A stretch of 64,000 nucleotides of DNA. Source: Zobellia russellii. Lineage in GTDB: Bacteria > Bacteroidota > Bacteroidia > Flavobacteriales > Flavobacteriaceae. Where the stretch lies: contig NZ_JACSOI010000001.1 in assembly GCF_018728565.1 (NCBI RefSeq), positions 806,001 through 870,000 of the forward strand, in the 5' to 3' direction. The notes beneath the pieces are model-generated. The model worked only from the letters and a program-made list of their open reading frames with translations. It made no database searches and was not told the DNA's origin. Shown one piece after another: positions 51,189 to 59,472 of this stretch. Made by a program: the position numbers and the translations under genes. Position 1 is the first letter of the stretch; the number at the start of each line of letters is the position of its first letter.

Positions 51189-52247
51189 CTAATCAATGGA
51201 TTTTACAACCGCCTTTGGCGCCTCTTTTTTACTTCCGTCAAAACCGGTTACGCCGCCTACGGTCGTATATTTCATTACATATTTTTTATCCGGGTAAATA
51301 CGCTGGTACGCACTTTGGCACATTAATGTTGCTTCATGAAAACCACAGAGAATCAATTTTAATTTCCCTGGATAGGTGTTAACATCGCCTATGGCATATA
51401 TTCCCGGTACGTTAGTCTGATAATCGAACGTATCTACTTTTATGGCATTTTTTTCAATATCAAGGCCCCAATCTGCAATGGGTCCCAATTTGGGAGAAAG
51501 ACCAAAAAGCGGCACAAAATTATCAACTTCTAAGGTAACATCCTCATTAGGATTTGTTGTTTTTCTAATGGAAACGGCCTCTAGGGTTTCCTCGCCTTTA
51601 AGAGCAACGATTTCAGCAGGGGTGATTAGGTTTATTTTACCTTGGTTCTTGAGGTGTTGCACTTTCTCTACGGAATCTAATGCACCTCTAAACTCGTTTC
51701 TACGGTGTACCAAAGTGACTTCTGAGGCTACATCGGCTAAAAATATACTCCAATCCAGAGCGGAATCTCCTCCTCCTGCAATTACCACTTTCTTATTTCG
51801 GTAGACCTCAGGATCCTTAATGATATAGGCAACGCCATTGTCCTCGTACTTCTGGAGGTTTTCAAGAAGTGGCTTGCGAGGTTCAAAACTACCCAAGCCT
51901 CCAGCAATGGCTACAATAGGAGCGTGGTGTTTGGTTCCTTTATTGGTCGTTACAATAAAAGTACCGTCCTCTAATTTTTCTATGGTCTGTGCTCTTTCGC
52001 CTAAAGTAAAACCAGGTTCAAAAGGTTTTATTTGTTCCATTAAATTGTTCACCAAGTCGCCCGCTAATACCTCGGGGAAACCAGGAATGTCATAAATGGG
52101 TTTTTTGGGATAGATTTCGGAACATTGGCCCCCGGCTTGTGGTAGTGCATCAATTAAATGGCACTTGAGCTGTAATAGGCCTGCCTCAAAAACGGCAAAA
52201 AGCCCTGTTGGGCCAGCTCCAATAATCAATAAGTCTGTTTTGATCAT
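51189..52247 (-). CDS. Ferredoxin-NADP reductase, thioredoxin reductase-like type
   Basis: A 352-residue flavoprotein that passes electrons between NADPH and a ferredoxin. FAD fold LLIIGAGPTGLFAVFEAG, the NADP-binding VVIAGGGDSALDWSI and the FAD motif GIYAIGDVNTYPGKLKLILCGFHEA are clear. The redox CxxC of true thioredoxin reductase is absent, which marks the ferredoxin-NADP reductase branch. It is paired with the adjacent [2Fe-2S] ferredoxin, probably its partner. Upstream are the NifU-like and Mrp genes, 70 bases away. Confidence 0.9.
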   Translation of the reverse strand: MIKTDLLIIGAGPTGLFAVFEAGLLQLKCHLIDALPQAGGQCSEIYPKKPIYDIPGFPEVLAGDLVNNLMEQIKPFEPGFTLGERAQTIEKLEDGTFIVTTNKGTKHHAPIVAIAGGLGSFEPRKPLLENLQKYEDNGVAYIIKDPEVYRNKKVVIAGGGDSALDWSIFLADVASEVTLVHRRNEFRGALDSVEKVQHLKNQGKINLITPAEIVALKGEETLEAVSIRKTTNPNEDVTLEVDNFVPLFGLSPKLGPIADWGLDIEKNAIKVDTFDYQTNVPGIYAIGDVNTYPGKLKLILCGFHEATLMCQSAYQRIYPDKKYVMKYTTVGGVTGFDGSKKEAPKAVVKSID

Positions 52248-52317
52248 TGAGTTTTACATTAAAGGTCAGACAATATTAGAGTTAAAACGTCTGTAAGAAT
52301 ATGACTAAAATCAGCAT

Positions 52318-52575
52318 TTAGGCTACAATATTTATGACCTCTTCAATTTGTGGAGCGTACTTTTTTATGGTCATTTCCACACCGCTTTTTAGGGTCATTT
52401 GATTAACGCTACATCCAACACATGCGCCCTCTAACCTTACCTTTACAGAATTTTCGTTATCAATAGAGATTAAGGAAATATCACCTCCATCGCTCTGTAG
52501 AAAAGGACGAATCTCTTCTAGGGCTTTTTCAACATTCTGTTTTAATTCTTCGGATGTCATATTTTCGGATGTCAT
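52318..52575 (-). CDS. NifU C-terminal domain (Nfu-type) iron-sulfur carrier
   Basis: An 85-residue Nfu-like protein that can hold a bridging [4Fe-4S] cluster. The hallmark CVGCSVNQMTLKSGVE with its CxxC is near residue 55, after VRLEGA. The start has two ATGs (52575 and 52560) within a direct tandem repeat, see finding. Its ATG lies one base after the Mrp stop (TAATATG), so translation is coupled. A carrier role for new clusters with Mrp is likely. Confidence 0.92.
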   Translation of the reverse strand: MTSENMTSEELKQNVEKALEEIRPFLQSDGGDISLISIDNENSVKVRLEGACVGCSVNQMTLKSGVEMTIKKYAPQIEEVINIVA

Positions 52576-52576
52576 A

Positions 52577-53716
52577 TTATTTTTTCTTAACGGCAGAACA
52601 GCCTGCCATAGTTGTTATCTTAATTGCCTCGGTAGGGGGAAGACTTTTGTTTCTCCCTACAACCTCTTGTACTACATTTTTTGTAACCTCTTCAAAAGCT
52701 TCTTCAACCGGTGTGGCCGTTTGCAAGGCCGCTGGTCTACCAACGTCACCCGCTTCGCGAATGCTCTGAACCAATGGAATTTCTCCTAAGAAAGGTACGT
52801 TTAAATCTTCAGACAGATTTTTTGCTCCTTCCTTACCAAAAATATAGTACTTATTGTCAGGAAGCTCGTCAGGTGTAAAATAAGCCATATTTTCCACTAT
52901 TCCCAATACGGGAACATTTATGGACTCCTGTTGGAACATGGCCACCCCTTTTCTAGCGTCCGCCAAGGCAACGTTCTGAGGTGTACTTACCACCACGGCC
53001 CCAGTTACGGGCATGGCTTGCATAATGCTTAGGTGAATGTCTCCTGTTCCCGGTGGAAGGTCAATCAGCATAAAATCCAGTTCACCCCAATGCGCATCAA
53101 AAATCATTTGGTTCAAGGCTTTTGCAGCCATGGGACCACGCCAAATAACCGCTTGGTTGGGCTGGGTAAAGAACCCGATAGATAATAGCTTTACGCCATA
53201 ATTCTCAACCGGTTTCATTTTTGATTTTCCACCAACGTTGACCGCTAATGGTTTTTCCAAGGGAACGTCAAACATGATAGGCATGGATGGTCCGTAGATA
53301 TCCGCATCTAAAACACCAACTTTAAAACCCATTTTTGCAAGGGTTACCGCCAAGTTTGCAGTAACTGTAGATTTACCTACACCACCTTTTCCGGAAGCTA
53401 CCGCAATAATATTTTGAATGCCAGGCAATGGCTTGCCCTTAATTTCATTGGTCTTGGGTTTTGCCGGAGCATCTACCTTTATGTTGACTTTTATCTTTGC
53501 TTTCTCATATACCTCTCGGTGTATGATTTTTAAGATTTCTACTTCGGTCTTTTTTCTGGCCTGTAGACTGGGATTGCCAATGGTTATATCAACTTCAACC
53601 TCGTCGCCAAAAATCTGTATATTTTTAACCGCACCGCTTTCTACCATATTCTGTCCCTCACCGGGTACGGTAATGTTCTCTAGTGCCTTTAAAACTGCTT
53701 TTTTATCAATCTTCAT
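52577..53716 (-). CDS. mrp: Mrp/ApbC family P-loop ATPase, Fe-S carrier
   Basis: A 379-residue MinD-like ATPase with an N-terminal MIP18/DUF59 domain (about 1-90: VEVDITIGNPSLQARKKTEVEIL). The P-loop is IIAVASGKGGVGKSTVTANLAV, followed by GVLDADIYGPSMP, IWRGPMAAKALNQMIF and LIDLPPGTGDIHLSIMQ. In canonical ApbC and Nbp35 a CxxC near ENMSYF binds the cluster; here the sequence is ENMAYFTPDELPDNKYY (M277), without cysteines. So it may not carry a cluster itself. It is the first gene before NifU, with an exact -7 box 22 nt upstream. Confidence 0.93.
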   Translation of the reverse strand: MKIDKKAVLKALENITVPGEGQNMVESGAVKNIQIFGDEVEVDITIGNPSLQARKKTEVEILKIIHREVYEKAKIKVNIKVDAPAKPKTNEIKGKPLPGIQNIIAVASGKGGVGKSTVTANLAVTLAKMGFKVGVLDADIYGPSMPIMFDVPLEKPLAVNVGGKSKMKPVENYGVKLLSIGFFTQPNQAVIWRGPMAAKALNQMIFDAHWGELDFMLIDLPPGTGDIHLSIMQAMPVTGAVVVSTPQNVALADARKGVAMFQQESINVPVLGIVENMAYFTPDELPDNKYYIFGKEGAKNLSEDLNVPFLGEIPLVQSIREAGDVGRPAALQTATPVEEAFEEVTKNVVQEVVGRNKSLPPTEAIKITTMAGCSAVKKK

Positions 53717-53738
53717 TATATAAAATCATTCTAAAGAA

Positions 53739-53746
53739 CAAAGATA
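53739..53746 (-). promoter_or_regulatory. -7 promoter box of mrp
   Basis: TATCTTTG on the minus strand matches TAnnTTTG exactly, 22 nt before the mrp ATG at 53716. Confidence 0.5.
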
Positions 53747-53886
53747 CGGCATAAGGGCAAGAAACTAAAGCGTTTGCATTGAAATGTAATATGGGCAGAT
53801 AGGTATTGGTTATGGAGGTTTAGTTTCGCACAATATTCTATAAAACTGGGCCTCAACTTAGGCTGATTTTTTTTTGATAAACGGGC

Positions 53887-54549
53887 TTACACCATCCTCC
53901 CATCCAATAAATTAATGATGCGCTTACCATAAGCGGCATTTTTTTCTGAATGTGTTACTTGAATAATGGTTACCCCTTCATCATTAAGCTGTTTAAAAAG
54001 TTGCATAATTTCTTCTCCTTGCTGAGAATTCAAGTTACCTGTGGGTTCATCGGCAAGAATAAGTTTTGGATTTGATATTAATGCCCTTGCCACGCCCACC
54101 ACTTGCTGCTGGCCGCCACTTAATTGTGAGGGAAACAGGTCCTTTTTGCCTACAATATTAAAACGGTCCAACATATCGGCTACCATGGCCTTACGTTCAG
54201 AACTGGAGTGTTTTTTATATAATAAAGGCATTTCCAGATTTTCGTAGACGGTTAATTCATCAATTAAATGATAAGACTGAAATACAAAACCAATATATTC
54301 TTTATACAAGTTGGCTCTATGCTTTTCTTTAAGTTGATGTACGGATTTATCAAGAAAATTATATTCACCTTCATTAAAGTCATCTAACATTCCTATGACG
54401 TTCAGTAAAGTGGATTTTCCAGACCCAGAGGGCCCCATGATGGAAATAAACTCTCCTTCTTCTACTTGTAGATTGATGTCTTTCAGCAAGAAGACTCTTT
54501 GCCCACCTTGTTGAACCCATTTAAAAATATGGTTTAGTTGAAGTAACAT
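53887..54549 (-). CDS. ABC transporter ATPase (MacB/LolD type), second of the operon
   Basis: A 220-residue ATPase: Walker A IMGPSGSGKSTLLNVIGML, Q-loop FVFQSYHLID, signature SQLSGGQQQVVGVARAL, Walker B LILADEPTGNLNS and switch VTHSEKNA. In the signature the usual R after QQQ is replaced by V (QQQVVGV), unlike the paralogue at 61983. It is the last gene of the operon, 29 bases after the permease C gene, and could energise that permease. It partners with FtsX-like permeases to drive mechanotransmission across the periplasm rather than classic transport. Confidence 0.9.
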   Translation of the reverse strand: MLLQLNHIFKWVQQGGQRVFLLKDINLQVEEGEFISIMGPSGSGKSTLLNVIGMLDDFNEGEYNFLDKSVHQLKEKHRANLYKEYIGFVFQSYHLIDELTVYENLEMPLLYKKHSSSERKAMVADMLDRFNIVGKKDLFPSQLSGGQQQVVGVARALISNPKLILADEPTGNLNSQQGEEIMQLFKQLNDEGVTIIQVTHSEKNAAYGKRIINLLDGRMV

Positions 54550-54578
54550 GTGTTCGTTCTTTTATTAGTATCTCCTAT

Positions 54579-56978
54579 TTATTCCATTCTTAGACTTTTG
54601 ACCGGATTTGAATTGGCCGCTTTTATGGCTTGAAAGCTTACCGTGAGAATGGTTATGGCAAGAGCACCTACTATGGCCAAGAGAAAAATCCACCATTCAA
54701 GTATTACCCTGTAGGGGTAGTCTTGTAGCCAGCCGTTCATAATATAGTATGAGATTGGAACGGCAATGAAACAAGAAATGGTCACTAGTTTTAGAAAGTC
54801 TTTGGATAACATGTTCCAAACGTTGAAAACCGAAGCTCCCAAAACTTTTCGTACCCCTATTTCTTTTTTACGCTGTTCCGCTACAAAGGATGTGAGTCCG
54901 AACAGTCCTAAACAGCTAATTAAAATGGCCAGCGCTGTAAAGATGGCCGAAAGTGTTCCAATACGCTCTTCTGCGGCGAATTTCTCGCCATATTCAGAAT
55001 CTACAAAATCATATTGAAAAGGGATATCCGGAAAATGGGACTTAAATACATTTTCAATAGTAGAAATGTTTTCATTAGCGCTATTGTCAGGATTTAACCG
55101 TAAATTGTAAAAGCTGGCATTACCATGTTTGTCATAGGCATAAATACCTTGTTTTACGGGTTCGTAAGGAGACTGCGCAATCATATCCTGTACCACGCCA
55201 ATTATTTTTAGGGGAGGAAAGGGGTCTTCAACATCATCGTCTTTTATAAATTTCCCAACAGGATCCGTAAGCCCCATATACTTTACGGCCGTTTCATTAA
55301 TAAGCACCGCATTTGAATCTGTGGCGAATTCCCTTGAAAAGTCCCTTCCTTCAAGAATCTTCAGGTTTAAGGATTTGGCATATTCAGGGCTAACATCCGT
55401 CCATGCTATATCCTCTTGGAAGCCTTCGGGTTTTCCTTCCCAATTAAAGCCGCCTCGGTTAGACCATATTTGGGTAGTTGGAGCGCTTGAAGAAGACATT
55501 TCCATTACCGCACCGGATGTTAAAAATTCACTTCGTATTAAATTATATTTGCCTTCAAAATCCTGACTCATTGTTGGTATCTGTACCAAACCTTCTTTGT
55601 CATAACCAACGGGGCGGTCCTTTGCGTAATTAATCTGCTGCATTACGATAACAGTACCTATGATAAATGCTACGGACACGGTAAACTGTAGTATCACCAA
55701 TATTTTACGGGGCAGCCCTGCGTATTTACCAGTTGTCATCGTTCCTTTGAGAACATCTACCGGTTTAAAAGAGGATAGATAGAGTGCCGGATAGCTACCT
55801 GCCAATAAAGAGGTGAATAGGATAAAAGCGAATGAAATTGCCCAAAACAGACCGTCTTTCCAAGGGAAGGCTATTTCTTTTTTTGCCAGATCGTTAAATC
55901 CGTCCAAAGAAAGAAGCACGATCAGTATGGCCAAACAAAATGCGAATAAAACTACTAAAAATGATTCGCTCAAAAACTGATAAATCAATTGGTTGCGTTG
56001 TGAGCCTATTGATTTTCTAATGCCTACTTCTTTGGCTCTTTTTTCGGAACGGGCCGTGCTCAAGTTCATAAAGTTAATACAGGCCAAAAGCAGTACAAAG
56101 CCACCAATAATGCCAAATAACCATACGTATTTAATGCGCCCGCCTACTTGTTTTCCATTCTCAAAACTGCTCCTTAGATACCAATCTTTCATGGGTAGCA
56201 AGAATAGCTGTGGGTTGAACTCTGCGGTATCTTCGTTAAGGTTCTTTTTAACGTCCTTTATGGTGGCGGAAACCTGTTCCATACTGGTGTTGTCCGCAAG
56301 CTGAACAAACATCTGAAACGAGTTGTTTCCCCATTGGTCCTCTGCATTTTGAATCCATTCAAAAATAGTCAGGTACTTTTCCCATGGCATGATATACTCC
56401 AAATCATTAAATGAATTGTTCATGGGTATGTCTTCGAACACTGCAGTAACTTCCATGTCATACTGACTATTGGCCCTCACCACTTTACCGATAGGGTTTT
56501 CTTCTCCAAAGAGGGCTTGTGCTACAGACTCGGAAAGCATAATGGAGTTAATTTTCCGTAATCCGTTCTTTTCGCCTTTAAGAATAGTAAGACCAAGAAG
56601 TTCCGGGGCGTCCTCTTGCATAAAATTTCCTGTTTTGGAAAGGCTTTTGTCCTTATAATTGAGATAGACGGAGTTGTTCCAGGAAGCCATGACCAGATGT
56701 TTAAAATTGTCCATGTAGCCATTTCTAAGGCCCATTTCCAATGGGCGAGGTATGGCCGGGCCGCTATCTGTGTTTCCGTTAAAGGTCTGGGATTGAAAAA
56801 CCTGTGCAATACGGTCTTTTTTGCTGAAATAGTTGTTATGCGAGAGTTCATCGTGTACCCAGAGACCTATAATTAGGGTAACGGCCATTCCTAATGCCAA
56901 CCCGCCAATGTTGATAGCGGAATAGCCTTTGTTCTTTAAAAGGTTTCGCCAGGCGATTTTTAAATAGTTTTTGAACAT
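54579..56978 (-). CDS. MacB/FtsX-type ABC permease C
   Basis: A 799-residue permease: N-terminal helix (NYLKIAWRNLLKNKGYSAINIGGLALGMAVTLIIGLWV), a large periplasmic domain, an FtsX helix set at about 285-390 (WLFGIIGGFVLLLACINFMNLSTARSEKRAKEVGIRKSIG), a second periplasmic domain and a C-terminal FtsX helix set, ending AANSNPVKSLRME. Both halves repeat the KEVGIRK/KEIGVRKVLGAS loop that contacts the ATPase. It is one of three paralogues. Substrate unknown. Confidence 0.9.
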   Translation of the reverse strand: MFKNYLKIAWRNLLKNKGYSAINIGGLALGMAVTLIIGLWVHDELSHNNYFSKKDRIAQVFQSQTFNGNTDSGPAIPRPLEMGLRNGYMDNFKHLVMASWNNSVYLNYKDKSLSKTGNFMQEDAPELLGLTILKGEKNGLRKINSIMLSESVAQALFGEENPIGKVVRANSQYDMEVTAVFEDIPMNNSFNDLEYIMPWEKYLTIFEWIQNAEDQWGNNSFQMFVQLADNTSMEQVSATIKDVKKNLNEDTAEFNPQLFLLPMKDWYLRSSFENGKQVGGRIKYVWLFGIIGGFVLLLACINFMNLSTARSEKRAKEVGIRKSIGSQRNQLIYQFLSESFLVVLFAFCLAILIVLLSLDGFNDLAKKEIAFPWKDGLFWAISFAFILFTSLLAGSYPALYLSSFKPVDVLKGTMTTGKYAGLPRKILVILQFTVSVAFIIGTVIVMQQINYAKDRPVGYDKEGLVQIPTMSQDFEGKYNLIRSEFLTSGAVMEMSSSSAPTTQIWSNRGGFNWEGKPEGFQEDIAWTDVSPEYAKSLNLKILEGRDFSREFATDSNAVLINETAVKYMGLTDPVGKFIKDDDVEDPFPPLKIIGVVQDMIAQSPYEPVKQGIYAYDKHGNASFYNLRLNPDNSANENISTIENVFKSHFPDIPFQYDFVDSEYGEKFAAEERIGTLSAIFTALAILISCLGLFGLTSFVAEQRKKEIGVRKVLGASVFNVWNMLSKDFLKLVTISCFIAVPISYYIMNGWLQDYPYRVILEWWIFLLAIVGALAITILTVSFQAIKAANSNPVKSLRME

Positions 56979-57012
56979 GATTGTTGTTTTTTGATTGGAT
57001 TGATGTTTTTGC

Positions 57013-59442
57013 TTATTCCGTTCGTAAGCTCTTTACCGGATTGGCTACAGCAGATTTTAGGCTTTGCATGCCCACGGTCAACAATGTTATTATGAGGGCG
57101 AAACCGCCGCTGACCAAAAATACCCACCATTCAATTTCAATTCTATACGTAAAACCCTCTAGCCATCTAGACATGAAATAGTAGGCAATAGGTGAAGCAA
57201 TTAGAAATGCGATCAATACTAGCGTTACAAAATCCCGAGTTAATAGTTGCACTACCGATCGTACGCTTGCACCAAGTACCTTACGAATACCGATTTCTTT
57301 TTTCTTCTGTTCCGTAACGTAAGAAATAAGCCCAAAAAGTCCTAAACAACTTATGAAGATAGCCAGCACGGTAAAAGCTACGGAGATAAAGCCAAGCCGC
57401 TTTTCCTCATCATAGAGTCTTTCTACCTCTTTGTCTACAAACCTATAATCAAAAGGAACGTTACTTACTGTAGATTTCCACTGGCCTTCTAGTTGGGTCA
57501 GTAGTTCACTATAATTATTGGTCTTTGTTTTTAGAAACAACCAATTTGGTGCCGTTTCCTTATGAAGAAACAAAGGCTCAATTTCTTCCCTTAGGGATGC
57601 AAAATGGTAGTCTGCCACAACACCAATAATTCGCATTTCAAAAGTATCCTCTCCGGAACCCTGCATGAGTGTTGAGCTTAAGGCATTTTCTTGTTTAATA
57701 TTGAAAGCCCTTAAGGTGGCCTCATTCACAATAATTTGGTCTACAGTATCCGCTTCCGTAAAATCGCGTCCCTCCAAAAAAGGAATCCCCATGGTTCTAA
57801 AATATCCGTCGCTTACGCCGTTACGATTTACGACCGTTCTGTTCTCGCTGTTTCCTCCGGGAAGATAACATCCATTATCGGCCAATATAATTTCAGAGGG
57901 AGCATAATTTCCACTAGATACATCAGTTACTCCGGGAATATTCAAAAATGCAGATTTTAAAGACTCAAATTTACTAGACGCGTCATCCGTGCCTATCCGT
58001 AGGGCAATTAAATTGTCTTTCGTATAGCCAAGGTCTTTTTCCTGAGTAAACCTAAATTGTTGGGAAATGATAATTACTGTAGCTACCAAGCCAATGGAAA
58101 CCACAAATTGGAATACGACCAACGCTTTTCTTAGAGTACCGTTTCCGGATTGCATTATAGTTCCGCCCTTGAGGGCATTTACGGGTTTTATTGAGGATAG
58201 AATAATAGCAGGATAGATGCCGGCAGCCAAACCTGTACCTATTCCCAGCGCCAAAAGAACCGATATTAACTTCCATTGATAAAGATTCAAATAGGTAAGG
58301 GTTTCCTGGGTAAGCTCATTTACCAATGGTAGTAACAAAATTACGATAGGTATACTGATCAGTATGGCGAAAAGCGATAAGAGTAACGATTCGCCCAAAA
58401 ATTGCCTCATTAGGGCATTTTTTCCTGCACCAACTACTTTTCGTACCCCTATTTCGCGGGCGCGTCTGCTTGCTCTTGCCGTGCTGAGATTAATAAAGTT
58501 TATGCAGGCTACCAGTTGAATAAAAAATGCAAGGCTCAAAAGAAAATACAGGTATGTAATGCTCGAAACCTTGTCTAATTGGTTTTTACGGCCATTGGAA
58601 CGTAAATGAATATCCGTAACCTCTTTTAATTCCAAGGCCTTACTACTCATTCCTGCATCAGCAAGGTCCTTTGCGGCCCTATCCTCAATAAATCCGGGCA
58701 TTTTAGCTTGAAATTGGGCAATATTACCGTTAGCGGATAATTTTACGTAGCTATGCACAAAATTATTTGTAGCAAAACTCTCAAAAGTTTGTACAAAAGT
58801 TCCCATGCCTGGGGTGCTCATACTTACCACGTAGTTGGGGTTCAGATGGGATTTATTCGCTTTTTCATCAAAAACGCCCTTAACGGTCAAGATGAGGGTA
58901 TCTTCTCCGGTGCCCCAAACTATGGTCTTGCCCATAGCATTTTGGTTTCCGAACAGTTTGTGTTTTAAATAAGAAGAAAGTACTACCGCATTGGGTTCGT
59001 TTAGCGAGGTAAGCTTATTGCCTTCAATAAATTCAAAATCAAAAACTTTAAAAAAAGTGGAATCGGCCATATAAACCCGTGGCTCGTAATAGGCATCCTT
59101 GCTTTCCGAAGCACGAATTAAAGTGCTATAAAAAACATCGGTAAGAACAACGCGCGTTGCTTCCTCTACCTCGGCAAAATCTTCTTTAAGGGCAAAAGCT
59201 ATGGGAGGAGATGAGGTTGAACTTTCATAGCTTTCTTGCCCATTGCGCTCTATTATCGTCTCTACACGGTAAATTGTATCCGCTTCATTGTGGTGTTGGT
59301 CATATCCAAACTGAGCAAAGACATACAATAGAATAGTAAGACAGCTCACGGTACCTAAAGTAAGCCCTAGCAAATTTATGATGGTCTGCTGTTTGTTCTT
59401 CAGTAGGTTTCTCCAAGCTATTTTTATATAATTCTTTAACAT
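57013..59442 (-). CDS. MacB/FtsX-type ABC permease B
   Basis: An 809-residue paralogue with the same architecture: start NYIKIAWRNLLKNKQQTIINLLGLTLGT, N-terminal periplasmic domain, FtsX helices about 285-395 (LVACINFINLSTARASRRAREIGVRKVVGAG), a second periplasmic domain and C-terminal helices ending SAVANPVKSLRTE. The two halves suggest an internal duplication fixed in the protein. It lies 34 bases before permease C and 30 after permease A. Confidence 0.9.
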   Translation of the reverse strand: MLKNYIKIAWRNLLKNKQQTIINLLGLTLGTVSCLTILLYVFAQFGYDQHHNEADTIYRVETIIERNGQESYESSTSSPPIAFALKEDFAEVEEATRVVLTDVFYSTLIRASESKDAYYEPRVYMADSTFFKVFDFEFIEGNKLTSLNEPNAVVLSSYLKHKLFGNQNAMGKTIVWGTGEDTLILTVKGVFDEKANKSHLNPNYVVSMSTPGMGTFVQTFESFATNNFVHSYVKLSANGNIAQFQAKMPGFIEDRAAKDLADAGMSSKALELKEVTDIHLRSNGRKNQLDKVSSITYLYFLLSLAFFIQLVACINFINLSTARASRRAREIGVRKVVGAGKNALMRQFLGESLLLSLFAILISIPIVILLLPLVNELTQETLTYLNLYQWKLISVLLALGIGTGLAAGIYPAIILSSIKPVNALKGGTIMQSGNGTLRKALVVFQFVVSIGLVATVIIISQQFRFTQEKDLGYTKDNLIALRIGTDDASSKFESLKSAFLNIPGVTDVSSGNYAPSEIILADNGCYLPGGNSENRTVVNRNGVSDGYFRTMGIPFLEGRDFTEADTVDQIIVNEATLRAFNIKQENALSSTLMQGSGEDTFEMRIIGVVADYHFASLREEIEPLFLHKETAPNWLFLKTKTNNYSELLTQLEGQWKSTVSNVPFDYRFVDKEVERLYDEEKRLGFISVAFTVLAIFISCLGLFGLISYVTEQKKKEIGIRKVLGASVRSVVQLLTRDFVTLVLIAFLIASPIAYYFMSRWLEGFTYRIEIEWWVFLVSGGFALIITLLTVGMQSLKSAVANPVKSLRTE

Positions 59443-59472
59443 GGTTTTCTTTTTTTTGTTTGATGGATGTTT

